The position numbers were made by a program, and so were the translations under genes. From assembly GCA_029061255.1 (NCBI GenBank), contig JAIDSL010000101.1, positions 1 to 64,000 on the forward strand: a DNA stretch of 64,000 bases, in the 5' to 3' direction. Shown here piece by piece: positions 51,840 through 60,139 of the stretch. Numbering within the stretch: the stretch's first letter is position 1; every line of letters begins with the position of its first letter. The notes under the pieces were generated by a model. That model saw nothing but the letters and a program-made list of their open reading frames with translations. It made no database searches and was not told the DNA's origin. The DNA comes from Muribaculaceae bacterium. Lineage in GTDB: Bacteria > Bacteroidota > Bacteroidia > Bacteroidales > Muribaculaceae.

Positions 51840-53396
51840 ATGGAGGAATCACGCGCATATCCCATAGGTCAGCAAAACTTCCGAGAACTGCGGGAGAGTG
51901 GCTGCATATACGTCGATAAGACATCATTTGTTGAGAAAATAGCCAACAATGGCTCTCAATACTGGTTTCTGGCGCGTCCGCGTCGATTTGGCAAAAGCCT
52001 CTTTCTATCTACCCTTGAATATTTCTTCAAAGGGGAACGTGAACTTTTTAAGGGGCTTTTCATCAATGACACCGTATGGAACTGGCAACCTTATCCGGTG
52101 CTTAGGCTCGACCTTAATGTGGATAAGTATAAGAAGAAAGGCTTACTTGATAAGGTACTCAACAATTATTTCTTAAAGTGGGAACAATTGTATGGTGTTG
52201 AAGCCGTGGCTGAAACGTATTCTCTCAGATTAGGCAACATCATAGAAGCTGCTCATAAGAAGACCGGATGCAAGGTCGTGATCCTCGTTGACGAGTATGA
52301 CAAGCCATTGGTGAGCAATATTGAGAATGACGAAAATTTTGAGCATTACCGGGAGCAACTGGCATCGGTATATTCCAACTTCAAGAGCTCGGCCGAACAC
52401 ATAAAACTGGTTTTCCTCACCGGAGTCAGTCGTTTCAGCAAACTGAGCGTATTCTCCGACTTGAACAATCTGCGCGATATCACCTTCTCTGAAGACTTCG
52501 CAGACATCTGTGGCATCACCGAACCGGAACTTCACCAATACTTCAAACGGGGAATAGACTCCCTTGCAGCAAACTATGGAACTTCCTATGACGAGATGAG
52601 CATTATGCTCAAGGAATATTACGATGGTTATCGGTTTGCCAAAAAGGGAAGCGACATCTACAACCCATGGTCACTGCTGGGCGCGCTTGCTGATAGAAGT
52701 ATCTCCAACTATTGGAGCCGTACCGGAGACCCGAGCATTGTCGTCGAGCCGCTAAAGCATCTTGATGTCGACCTTGAAAAAACACTGAACTCTCGATTCC
52801 GTTTCCGCACACTTGAAGGAATGGACCTTAAGAACGCCGACCCCACGGCCCTGCTGTATCAGGCTGGATACCTCACCATCAAGCACTATGATTTCCGAAC
52901 AGATACGGTCTCTCTCGGTGTCCCCAATAAGGAAGTGAAGGAAGCTCTTTTTGAAGGGTTGCTTCCCCTCTACATCAATGTGAAGCGTGGAGAGCCTCTC
53001 AGAGTTGTTTTCGACATTGTGGAGGATTTGCGCGAAGGACTTCCGGAAAAGCTGATGAAGGACCTTGACATATTCTTCTCCGGCATACCGTATGACATGA
53101 AGATGGACAACGAAAACAATCTCCACAACGCTATCTATATCCTTCTTACCTTAATAGGAACTGAGACCGAGACGGAGGTGCGTACATCCAATGGTCGCAT
53201 AGACCTGGTAATTAAGACACTCGATTACATTTACATCATAGAGTTGAAATTTGACAAATCTTCGCAGGAAGCAATGGACCAGATAAAGGTAAAGGAATAT
53301 GACCTCCCATATCGCAACGACGGCCGTAGGCTATTCCTGATAGGCGTCAATTTCTCTTCCAATACCCGTCGCCTCGATCCCCCCATCATCGAATAG
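51840..53396 (+). CDS. AAA-ATPase-like protein with PD-(D/E)XK nuclease domain (DUF1703 type)
   Basis: Member of a family with many copies in gut Bacteroidales genomes and no settled function. Start ATG 51840 (MEESRAYPIGQQNFRELR); the longer frame from 51810 runs through the promoter's -7 box and is rejected. N-terminal AAA-like domain: FLARPRRFGKSLFLSTLEYF near 40 (Walker A-like GKS) and VVILVDEYDKPLV near 150 (Walker B). C-terminal PD-(D/E)XK domain (DUF1703): GRIDLVIKTLDYIYIIELKF near 455, with the D...E-x-K arrangement. Possibly a mobile or selfish ATPase/nuclease, or part of defence; function is unproven. It interrupts the pyrimidine genes with its own promoter. Confidence 0.82.
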   Translation: MEESRAYPIGQQNFRELRESGCIYVDKTSFVEKIANNGSQYWFLARPRRFGKSLFLSTLEYFFKGERELFKGLFINDTVWNWQPYPVLRLDLNVDKYKKKGLLDKVLNNYFLKWEQLYGVEAVAETYSLRLGNIIEAAHKKTGCKVVILVDEYDKPLVSNIENDENFEHYREQLASVYSNFKSSAEHIKLVFLTGVSRFSKLSVFSDLNNLRDITFSEDFADICGITEPELHQYFKRGIDSLAANYGTSYDEMSIMLKEYYDGYRFAKKGSDIYNPWSLLGALADRSISNYWSRTGDPSIVVEPLKHLDVDLEKTLNSRFRFRTLEGMDLKNADPTALLYQAGYLTIKHYDFRTDTVSLGVPNKEVKEALFEGLLPLYINVKRGEPLRVVFDIVEDLREGLPEKLMKDLDIFFSGIPYDMKMDNENNLHNAIYILLTLIGTETETEVRTSNGRIDLVIKTLDYIYIIELKFDKSSQEAMDQIKVKEYDLPYRNDGRRLFLIGVNFSSNTRRLDPPIIE

Positions 53397-53489
53397 TGCT
53401 TTTTTAGCTTGCTCAGCAATGTCTACCCTCTTTTATTCAAATGAATACATAAATCTATAGGTTTTACAATATTTCATTTTTCATAAAAC

Positions 53490-53524
53490 ATACCCGACTA
53501 CACATCAAAAGTGAAGTCGGGTAT
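53490..53524. terminator. Bidirectional terminator between convergent genes
   Basis: ATACCCGACT-A-CAC, loop ATCAAAA, GTG-A-AGTCGGGTAT: 13 pairs with one A-A mismatch. T-rich on both sides, serving the AAA/nuclease gene (+) and the BspA-like gene (-). Confidence 0.8.
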
Positions 53525-53530
53525 ACAATT

Positions 53531-56035
53531 TTAATGTTTTCTTATTTTAAGAATCTTTGATTTTTGTTTGACAACGTAAATTCCATCAGAAACATCATCA
53601 AGATTTGAAGCACGATATATACCATTTAAATCATAAATCTCCATCGGACTTTTCCAATCCAATTCATCTATAATTTGGTCTACTCCTGTAAAATCATATT
53701 CTTCAATATTATCAAATTGCCCCCATGGCATTGATAGGTAATACACCATCAAACTTCCTCTTGGAACAAAAAGTTTTGCATTCTCATATATCATATCTGA
53801 AAAGATGTCGGAAGATACTACTATCGGATCTTCTGCGGGATAATATATCTCTTCTAATGAATCACATTGTTTGAAAGCATAATTCCCGATTTCTACTAAT
53901 GATTTAGGAAGTTCGATATTCTTGAGACCTTCGCATTCTTGAAAAGCATTTCTTTCAATTGAAACGAAGCCTTCCGGTAGTAATAAACTTTCTATCGCAG
54001 AGCATCTACAAAAAGCCCATGACCCTATATTAGTAAACGAAGAAGGAAACGTTAGATTTGAGAGGTTATTACAATCAACAAATGCGTCCCGTTCGATTGA
54101 TCGAAGATTCTTTCCAAACACCACATTCTTCAACGAAGGACAACCTTTAAAAGTAGAATAATGTATTGTGTCAAGCATTTCAGGAAGAATAATCTCCTTC
54201 AAAGATTCACATCCTTCAAAAGCTGCGCTTCCTAAATAATCAACTGTTTCTGGAATTTTTATTTCAGAGAGTTTAGAACATCCCATAAAAGCACCCATTC
54301 CTATGGATGTCACAGTATTCGGTAAAGTGATTTGATTTAAAGCCACGCAATCTCTAAAAATATAATCTTGTAATGATGAAATTTTAATGGGTACGGTAAT
54401 TGATTGGAGATTATTACAATATCCGAAAGCACCTTCACCTAAATATTCTAAAGACTCAGGGAGTTCGATTCTTTCGAACTTTCCTCCTCTAAATGCATAA
54501 TCTCCTATATGCTTGATTGAACTACCCAATGACACTTCTTCTGAAGAACACCCAGAAAATGCGTATTCCCCAATATATTCTACGCTATCATATAATTCTA
54601 TATTATTAGATATTTTACACCCACGAAAGGCCCAGTCTCCTATGTACTTAAGTGTTTCTCCGAAGCTAACAGATATCAATTTCTCGCATTCTTGAAATGC
54701 CTTGTCTCCTATTTCAGTCAAAGAATTTGGAAAATCTAAAACTGATAACTTTTTACACACAGCAAAAGCGCGTTTTTCTATTTTTTGTAGATTACTACCT
54801 AAGGTTACATTTGAAAGTTTACTACAACAATAAAACGCTTCCTCTCCTATTACTTCCAGTTTATTTCCGATTTCAACCTTTTCCAGTGAAATATTATTAC
54901 AAAAAGCTCTTTGTCCTATTTTTTTAACATTGTCAGTAATATATATTTCTGTCAAGGGACTGTTATAAAATGATTCCTCAGCAATTTCTATAACAGGTGC
55001 AGGAATAACGTAACTATATCCTTCTTTTCCAAAGGGATACTGCAATAAAATATCCTGTTCTTTAGTAAATAATACTCCTTCTTCAGAACAGTAATTTGAA
55101 TTGGTATTAACCACTGATATTTCACGAAGATTTTTACAATTACCGAAAGCTCCAATACCTATTTTTTCAACATTCTTACTAATTAAGACATTAGATAAAA
55201 AGGGACAATCATAAAATGCTTTATTACCAATTTCAATTAGGTTTTCACCTGTATTTAACTGTGTAAAACGTGTTTGTCCAAAAGCATCAGGACCAATATA
55301 TTTTAAAGATACAGGAAACTCAATATTATTCAATTTTATGCACTGACGAAATGCTGCTGTATCTACTTTTTCTACGGACTTACCTAATGTTACATTACGC
55401 AATTCCCAGCATCCATTAAAAGCTGATGTTGGAATGATCTTAAGGGAATTTCCAACTGTTAAATTAACTAACGCACTGCATGCACAGAACGCATTAGAAC
55501 CTAATGATGTCATCGAGTCAGGAATATCAACATTACGAATATTGTCGCAATTATAAAATGCATACTCACCAATTTCTTTAAGATTATCTCCAAATTTTGG
55601 TGATTCTAACTTGTCACATTCCCAGAAAGCATAATTCCCTATTTTTTGTACACTATTTGGCAACACAACAGATTGAAGGTTCTTACACATATTGAACGCT
55701 TCATCATGAATAATAATAATTGATTTAGGCAACTCTATCTCTGTAATATTTGTTAATACAAATGAGCGGAAACCTATCTCTACAACTTCATACACATTCT
55801 CTCCATCAGAGACTCTACGTGGAACTATAACCTTACCTTGAACATTATTTCCTGCTTCATAATAACCTGGATCAAGTTCAAGATCTGTTTTTCCACACTT
55901 TGTCATACAGGTTTTAGCTTCTTCATCCAATACCGTATAGTTGAGAGTCTGACCCTCATACTCATATTGGAAATCTCTACTGTACACTAAAAGACAACAA
56001 AATGACAGTAGCAATGTAAGTAAGATTCTTCTCAT
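53531..56035 (-). CDS. BspA-like leucine-rich-repeat surface protein
   Basis: Secreted LRR_5-type protein (834 residues). Signal peptide MRRILLTLLLSFCCLLVYSR. From about residue 85 to 735 it is a continuous run of LRR_5 units with the pattern IGxxAFxxCxxLxxIxLPxSLxxIG, each about 23 residues long. Such proteins bind host matrix or other bacteria in oral and gut species. The last 40 residues (PMEIYDLNGIYRASNLDD, then GIYVVKQKSKILKIRKH) look like a C-terminal type IX secretion/sorting signal. It is markedly more AT-rich than the flanking pyr genes (codons such as AAA, TTT, ATA and GAT predominate), which suggests transfer. Strand is opposite to its neighbours. Confidence 0.88.
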   Translation of the reverse strand: MRRILLTLLLSFCCLLVYSRDFQYEYEGQTLNYTVLDEEAKTCMTKCGKTDLELDPGYYEAGNNVQGKVIVPRRVSDGENVYEVVEIGFRSFVLTNITEIELPKSIIIIHDEAFNMCKNLQSVVLPNSVQKIGNYAFWECDKLESPKFGDNLKEIGEYAFYNCDNIRNVDIPDSMTSLGSNAFCACSALVNLTVGNSLKIIPTSAFNGCWELRNVTLGKSVEKVDTAAFRQCIKLNNIEFPVSLKYIGPDAFGQTRFTQLNTGENLIEIGNKAFYDCPFLSNVLISKNVEKIGIGAFGNCKNLREISVVNTNSNYCSEEGVLFTKEQDILLQYPFGKEGYSYVIPAPVIEIAEESFYNSPLTEIYITDNVKKIGQRAFCNNISLEKVEIGNKLEVIGEEAFYCCSKLSNVTLGSNLQKIEKRAFAVCKKLSVLDFPNSLTEIGDKAFQECEKLISVSFGETLKYIGDWAFRGCKISNNIELYDSVEYIGEYAFSGCSSEEVSLGSSIKHIGDYAFRGGKFERIELPESLEYLGEGAFGYCNNLQSITVPIKISSLQDYIFRDCVALNQITLPNTVTSIGMGAFMGCSKLSEIKIPETVDYLGSAAFEGCESLKEIILPEMLDTIHYSTFKGCPSLKNVVFGKNLRSIERDAFVDCNNLSNLTFPSSFTNIGSWAFCRCSAIESLLLPEGFVSIERNAFQECEGLKNIELPKSLVEIGNYAFKQCDSLEEIYYPAEDPIVVSSDIFSDMIYENAKLFVPRGSLMVYYLSMPWGQFDNIEEYDFTGVDQIIDELDWKSPMEIYDLNGIYRASNLDDVSDGIYVVKQKSKILKIRKH

Positions 56036-56106
56036 TCTTATTGATTAAAACAAACGTCATCGACTCCATAATGGCTTAATATTCAACTCAAGGAAGAAAA
56101 GCGGGA

Positions 56107-56178
56107 GCCTTTACCAGCTCATTCCGCTCCTTGAGGCCCTGAGATTGCCATTGCGACAGAATGAGCAATGGTAAAGGC
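56107..56178. repeat. 18-bp imperfect inverted repeat with structured loop
   Basis: GCCTTTACCA + GCTCATTC (56107-56124) pairs with GAATGAGC + TGGTAAAGGC (56159-56178) with a two-base bulge. The 34-nt loop is itself GC-richer than the surroundings. Could be a remnant of a mobile element end or a folded RNA. Confidence 0.65.
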
Positions 56179-56914
56179 CCCAAGAAGCATGTATATGTTG
56201 TACAAGCTACACCAATCCATTTAGATTGAGAAAGCAAAGACATATAAATGTACATTGGAGCATCTACTATTGCTTCATTCTTGGTCGCTAATTGAAATTT
56301 CTCAGGTTTCAAGGTGCCAAGAAAAAAACGCAGTAAACGCCTTTCATATATTTAAGAACTGAATAGCACAAGTGTCATTGCTCCTCTGAGCCACTTAGAA
56401 CTGCCAGTTCAACAGCAAAATTAATAATAATTTATGAATTTTCAAAATAATCAGCTCTACTCGGAAGAATTTAACACAGTACTTTCAGATTAAAGGTTTA
56501 TCTTCCCTACAGAGATTCAACCCTGTCTATTACCTTATTAAAATACTGAAGTATTTACCTTTTCCAAGAGGAAACAGAGAAATGATCTAATGATGACCGT
56601 GTTCTATTTCTTTACCTTAAGGAAAACCACAGTTGAAAGATCCACTAAGAACTGATATATCAAGCATTAACTCACATGTTCAATTTATGGAATATTAGAA
56701 AAGAAAACATGTATTATTGAGAATTAGTTAGAAATATTCTATTGCTTCTTCTACGCCGTCAATATGTAGAGTTAGTATATATTTGTTATAGGGTGTATTT
56801 AGTTTTAGTGCCGCATTATGTGATGAGGATTTGCTATGCTAAGTTTATTTCTATGCTAAAGACCTCACTGTTATGAAAAATTCTCAGTGCCTAATTCACA
56901 ATTCTCGATAAATA

Positions 56915-56946
56915 TTTGCTCTTTTCGATTAATTCTATTAATTTTG
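56915..56946 (+). promoter_or_regulatory. Promoter of the second pyrimidine unit
   Basis: -33 TTTG (56915-56918), exact 20-bp gap, -7 TAATTTTG (56939-56946). Transcription start near 56953 supports the ATG at 56969 and rejects the upstream TTG at 56951. Confidence 0.87.
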
Positions 56947-56968
56947 AAGGTTGAACGCAAAGAAACAT

Positions 56969-58678
56969 ATGAAATTCGAAATAACAGGCATTACAAGGCT
57001 TACGGAGACGGTCTTCGAAATGACGCTCCGAGGCGACTGCTCCGCATTCACCATGCCGGGACAGTTCGTAGAGATTTCTATCCAGGGACTATATTTGCGA
57101 CGTCCCATATCGGTGTGCGACATTGAAGGAAACAGACTCACGCTCGTCTTCAAGACTGTCGGCATGGGAACTGACGCAATGGCTGAAATGACTCCTGGTA
57201 CAGAACTCGACCTTCTCACCGGATTAGGCAAAGGATTTGACACTTCACGCTGCAAAGAAACGGCTCTTCTCGCAGGAGGAGGCGTAGGGGTGCCACCACT
57301 CTATCTTCTCGCCCGCAAGCTTATTGCCGATGGCAAGAAAGTGAAAGTGGCTCTTGGCTTTAATACAGCTGAAGAAATATTCTATGCCGACAATTTCCGG
57401 AAGCTTGGAGCGGATGTCGAAGTTGCTACCGTTGATGGCTCAGCCGGAGTGAAAGGATTTGTGACCGATGCAATTCGTAAACCTGAGATGCAAGGATTCG
57501 ATTTCTGGTATGCTTGTGGACCTCTTCCAATGCTCTCTGCCCTTGGCAGGGAACTTGACTGCGAAATAGGAGAAGTCAGCATGGAAGAACGCATGGGTTG
57601 CGGCTTCGGAGCATGCATGGGTTGCACAATTGATACGCCCTGGGGACCTAAACGCGTTTGCAAGGATGGTCCCGTATTCGATGCCCTCCTGATGAGACAT
57701 TTCAAAGGGAACGGCACCCCTGCTCCAACTCTTCCCCGCGATAGAAAACTTGAAGGGGAACCTAAAGTGGAAACGAGCCTCTGTGGATTTGCACTAAAGA
57801 ATCCGGTAGTGCCGGCAAGTGGCACTTTTGGATTCGGACAGGAGTTCGCCGATATATATGACCTCAACACTCTTGGAGGAATCTCAATAAAAGGCACCAC
57901 CCTCAACCCCCGCTTCGGCAATGTAACACCAAGAATAGCTGAAACACCAGACGGCATGATCAATAGCGTTGGTCTCCAAAATCCCGGGGCTGAGACAGTC
58001 TATAGTCACGAAGTGCCGGAATTGCGTAAGATATATTCAGGATGCGTGATTGCCAACGTCAGTGGCTTCTCAATCGATGAATATGTGGAGGCATGCCGAA
58101 TGGCAGATGCTTGCGAGGGTGTCGACATTATTGAAGTAAATGTAAGTTGCCCCAATGTGCACAACGGAGGCATGGCCTTTGGTACGTCTGCCGATCAAGC
58201 CGCTGAAGTGACTCGTGCTGTGAAAGCAGCAGTCAAAAAACCTGTATTCATCAAACTATCTCCTAATGTCACAAATATCGTGGAGATAGCAAAAGCTTGT
58301 GAAGCAGCCGGAGCCGATGGCTTGACTCTTATAAACACACTGCTCGGAATGCGAATCAATATCAACACCGGCAGCCCGGTCATTGCCAACAAAATGGGAG
58401 GATTCTCCGGTCCGGCTGTTTTCCCTGTAGCTGTCAGAATGGTCTACCAAGTGTCGCAGGCTGTAAGCATTCCCGTGATGGGCTGTGGTGGAGTCTCCAA
58501 TGCCGAAGACGTGGTGGAGATGATGATGGCAGGAGCGAGTGCGGTTCAGGTAGGATCAGCCAACCTCGTTGACCCTATGGCTTGCAAGAAAATCACTGAC
58601 GAACTTCCCAAGGTTTTGAAGAAACTAAAAATAAACAATATAAAAGACATAATTGGAATATCATGGCGAAAGATGTGA
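56969..58678 (+). CDS. pyrKD: Fused dihydroorotate dehydrogenase: PyrK electron-transfer subunit + PyrD
   Basis: One chain containing both subunits of class 1B dihydroorotate dehydrogenase, which oxidises dihydroorotate with NAD. Residues 1-255 are PyrK: a ferredoxin-reductase-like FAD domain (LRRPISVCD near 47), an NAD domain ([19 protein letters not shown] near 93), and four cysteines for a 2Fe-2S cluster (C211, C216, C219, C231). After a short linker (about 255-268, [14 protein letters not shown]), residues 270-569 are Pyr[17 protein letters not shown] near 280, catalytic Cys394 in [11 protein letters not shown], and [20 protein letters not shown] near 507. Normally these are two genes; the fusion is continuous with no frameshift. 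It overlaps pyrF by 16 bp. Confidence 0.9.
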   Translation: MKFEITGITRLTETVFEMTLRGDCSAFTMPGQFVEISIQGLYLRRPISVCDIEGNRLTLVFKTVGMGTDAMAEMTPGTELDLLTGLGKGFDTSRCKETALLAGGGVGVPPLYLLARKLIADGKKVKVALGFNTAEEIFYADNFRKLGADVEVATVDGSAGVKGFVTDAIRKPEMQGFDFWYACGPLPMLSALGRELDCEIGEVSMEERMGCGFGACMGCTIDTPWGPKRVCKDGPVFDALLMRHFKGNGTPAPTLPRDRKLEGEPKVETSLCGFALKNPVVPASGTFGFGQEFADIYDLNTLGGISIKGTTLNPRFGNVTPRIAETPDGMINSVGLQNPGAETVYSHEVPELRKIYSGCVIANVSGFSIDEYVEACRMADACEGVDIIEVNVSCPNVHNGGMAFGTSADQAAEVTRAVKAAVKKPVFIKLSPNVTNIVEIAKACEAAGADGLTLINTLLGMRININTGSPVIANKMGGFSGPAVFPVAVRMVYQVSQAVSIPVMGCGGVSNAEDVVEMMMAGASAVQVGSANLVDPMACKKITDELPKVLKKLKINNIKDIIGISWRKM

Positions 58679-59370
58679 TCATTGCGTGCGACTTCCCTTC
58701 AATGGAAGCGACGCTCGAATTTCTTGACCGCTTCGGCGACACAAAGCCATATGTAAAAATAGGAATGGAGCTATTCTACGCTGCAGGTCCGGAAATCGTT
58801 AAGGAGATAAAGAAGAGGGGACACAAAATTTTCCTCGACCTGAAGCTTTGCGACATACCCAACACTGTGAAAAGCGCGATGTCGGTGCTCTCACAATTGG
58901 ATGTAGACATGACCAACCTCCATGCTTTCGGCGGACACAAGATGATGGAAGCTGCCATTGAAGGCCTTACCAGGCCGGATGGCACACGCCCTCTTCTCAT
59001 AGCAGTCACTATGCTTACTTCTACAAGCAAGGAACTGATGAACGAAGACCTCCTTATCCCTGGAGAAGTGGATGCAGTCGTAGCCAGCTACGCCAAGAAT
59101 GCCCAGATGTCAGGACTCGATGGTGTTGTTTGCTCTCCGCGTGAGGCTGCTATAGTAAAGATTGCTTGCGGCGACAAATTCGTGACTGTTACCCCCGGTA
59201 TCCGTTTCGCTGACTCAGCTGCCGATGATCAGGTGCGCGTTATGACTCCTGCAAAGGCCCGCGAGATCGGCTCTGACTACATCGTAGTAGGTCGCCCGAT
59301 CACAAAAGCAGAGGATCCAAAGGCTGCCTATGAGAGATGCTGCCGCGAATTCCTTCAAACTAATGCATAA
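58663..59370 (+). CDS. pyrF: Orotidine 5'-phosphate decarboxylase
   Basis: Last step of UMP synthesis, decarboxylating OMP. Type 1 family: [19 protein letters not shown] near 4, catalytic D-x-K-x-x-x-D in [13 protein letters not shown] near 58, VTPGIRF near 175 and [13 protein letters not shown] near 208. Length 235 is standard. It begins within the end of pyrKD (16-bp overlap), so it is coupled. The last codons (TNA) and TAA stop are formed by a heptamer repeat. Confidence 0.95.
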   Translation: MAKDVIIACDFPSMEATLEFLDRFGDTKPYVKIGMELFYAAGPEIVKEIKKRGHKIFLDLKLCDIPNTVKSAMSVLSQLDVDMTNLHAFGGHKMMEAAIEGLTRPDGTRPLLIAVTMLTSTSKELMNEDLLIPGEVDAVVASYAKNAQMSGLDGVVCSPREAAIVKIACGDKFVTVTPGIRFADSAADDQVRVMTPAKAREIGSDYIVVGRPITKAEDPKAAYERCCREFLQTNA

Positions 59371-59392
59371 TGCATAATTCATAATGCATAAA
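59361..59392 (+). repeat. Heptamer array overlapping the pyrF stop
   Basis: CTAATGCATAATGCATAATT and one or two more units. Supplies the last residues and TAA stop (59368-59370) of pyrF. Confidence 0.87.
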
Positions 59393-59446
59393 TTATTACG
59401 CAATTAAAAAAACTATAATATTGTTCATTATGCATATGCAGACTAA

Positions 59447-59454
59447 TAATTTTG
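59447..59454 (+). promoter_or_regulatory. -7 box ahead of pyrE
   Basis: TAATTTTG, exact consensus, 35 bp before the pyrE start; TTG at 59421-59423 is 23 bp upstream. A second promoter may therefore drive pyrE-pyrB, or the message may read through from pyrF. Confidence 0.45.
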
Positions 59455-59480
59455 CATTATGCATTATGAATTATGAATTT
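59452..59480 (-). repeat. Heptamer array, inverted orientation, before pyrE
   Basis: GCATTATGCATTATGAATT plus a further unit. Partner of the array at 59361; the -7 box above lies at its edge. Confidence 0.85.
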
Positions 59481-59488
59481 ATTAAATC

Positions 59489-60121
59489 ATGGAAAAGAAA
59501 ATAGCCAAAGATCTTCTCAGCGTAGGCGCTGTATTCCTTCGTCCTGAAAATCTATTCACTTGGGCTTCAGGCATCAAGAGCCCTATGTATTGCGACAACC
59601 GTCTTACACTATCCTATCCCGAAGTACGCAAGGACATCGAGGAAGGACTCGCTGAACTCATCACAAAATATTACCCCGAAGCTGAATCGCTGATGGGCAC
59701 ATCTACTGCAGGCATCGCTCATGCAGCCATCACTGCATGGCTCCTCAACAAACCAATGGGCTACGTACGCGGAGGAGCCAAAGACCATGGCAGGGGCAAC
59801 CGCATCGAAGGAAAATGCGAACCCGGAACAAAGGTCGTGGTAGTTGAGGACCTTATTTCTACCGGCGGTAGCTGCATAGAGGTCGTGGAGGCTCTTCGCG
59901 AAGAGGGTGCTGAAGTACTGGGCATCGTATCCATTTTCACATATGGAATGAAGAAAGCCACTGATCGACTTGCAGCTGCAAACGTAACCAACCACTCCCT
60001 CTCTAATCTCGACACACTCGTGGAGGTGGCTGCTGAAGAAGGCTACATCGAACCGGTATGGAAAAACCGTATCCTTAAATTCCGTGACAATCCAAGCGAT
60101 ACATCCTGGATGGAAGCATAA
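59489..60121 (+). CDS. pyrE: Orotate phosphoribosyltransferase
   Basis: Transfers phosphoribose from PRPP to orotate, giving OMP. FTWASGIKSPMYCDNR near 23 binds orotate/PRPP, STAGIAHAAITAWLL near 72, RGGAKDHGRGNRIEG near 93 is the catalytic loop, and VVVVEDLISTGGSCIEVV near 117 is the PRPP signature. Length 210. Followed after 18 bp by pyrB. Confidence 0.95.
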   Translation: MEKKIAKDLLSVGAVFLRPENLFTWASGIKSPMYCDNRLTLSYPEVRKDIEEGLAELITKYYPEAESLMGTSTAGIAHAAITAWLLNKPMGYVRGGAKDHGRGNRIEGKCEPGTKVVVVEDLISTGGSCIEVVEALREEGAEVLGIVSIFTYGMKKATDRLAAANVTNHSLSNLDTLVEVAAEEGYIEPVWKNRILKFRDNPSDTSWMEA

Positions 60122-60139
60122 TAAATCCTTAGACAGAAG

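Larger units (their letters stand above)
56036..56968. other. Gene-poor, AT-rich 0.93-kb divergent region
   Basis: No convincing coding region. It contains a GC-richer inverted repeat at 56107-56178 and the pyrK-D promoter at 56915-56946. A 74-codon minus-strand ORF (56088-56312) lacks family features and covers the inverted repeat, so it is not called. The rest shows short A/T runs only. This may be the scar left by insertion of the LRR gene. Confidence 0.7.

Noticed and set aside
56088-56312. 74-codon minus-strand ORF upstream of the LRR gene
   Set aside because: No family features, no start signal, and it covers the inverted repeat at 56107-56178.
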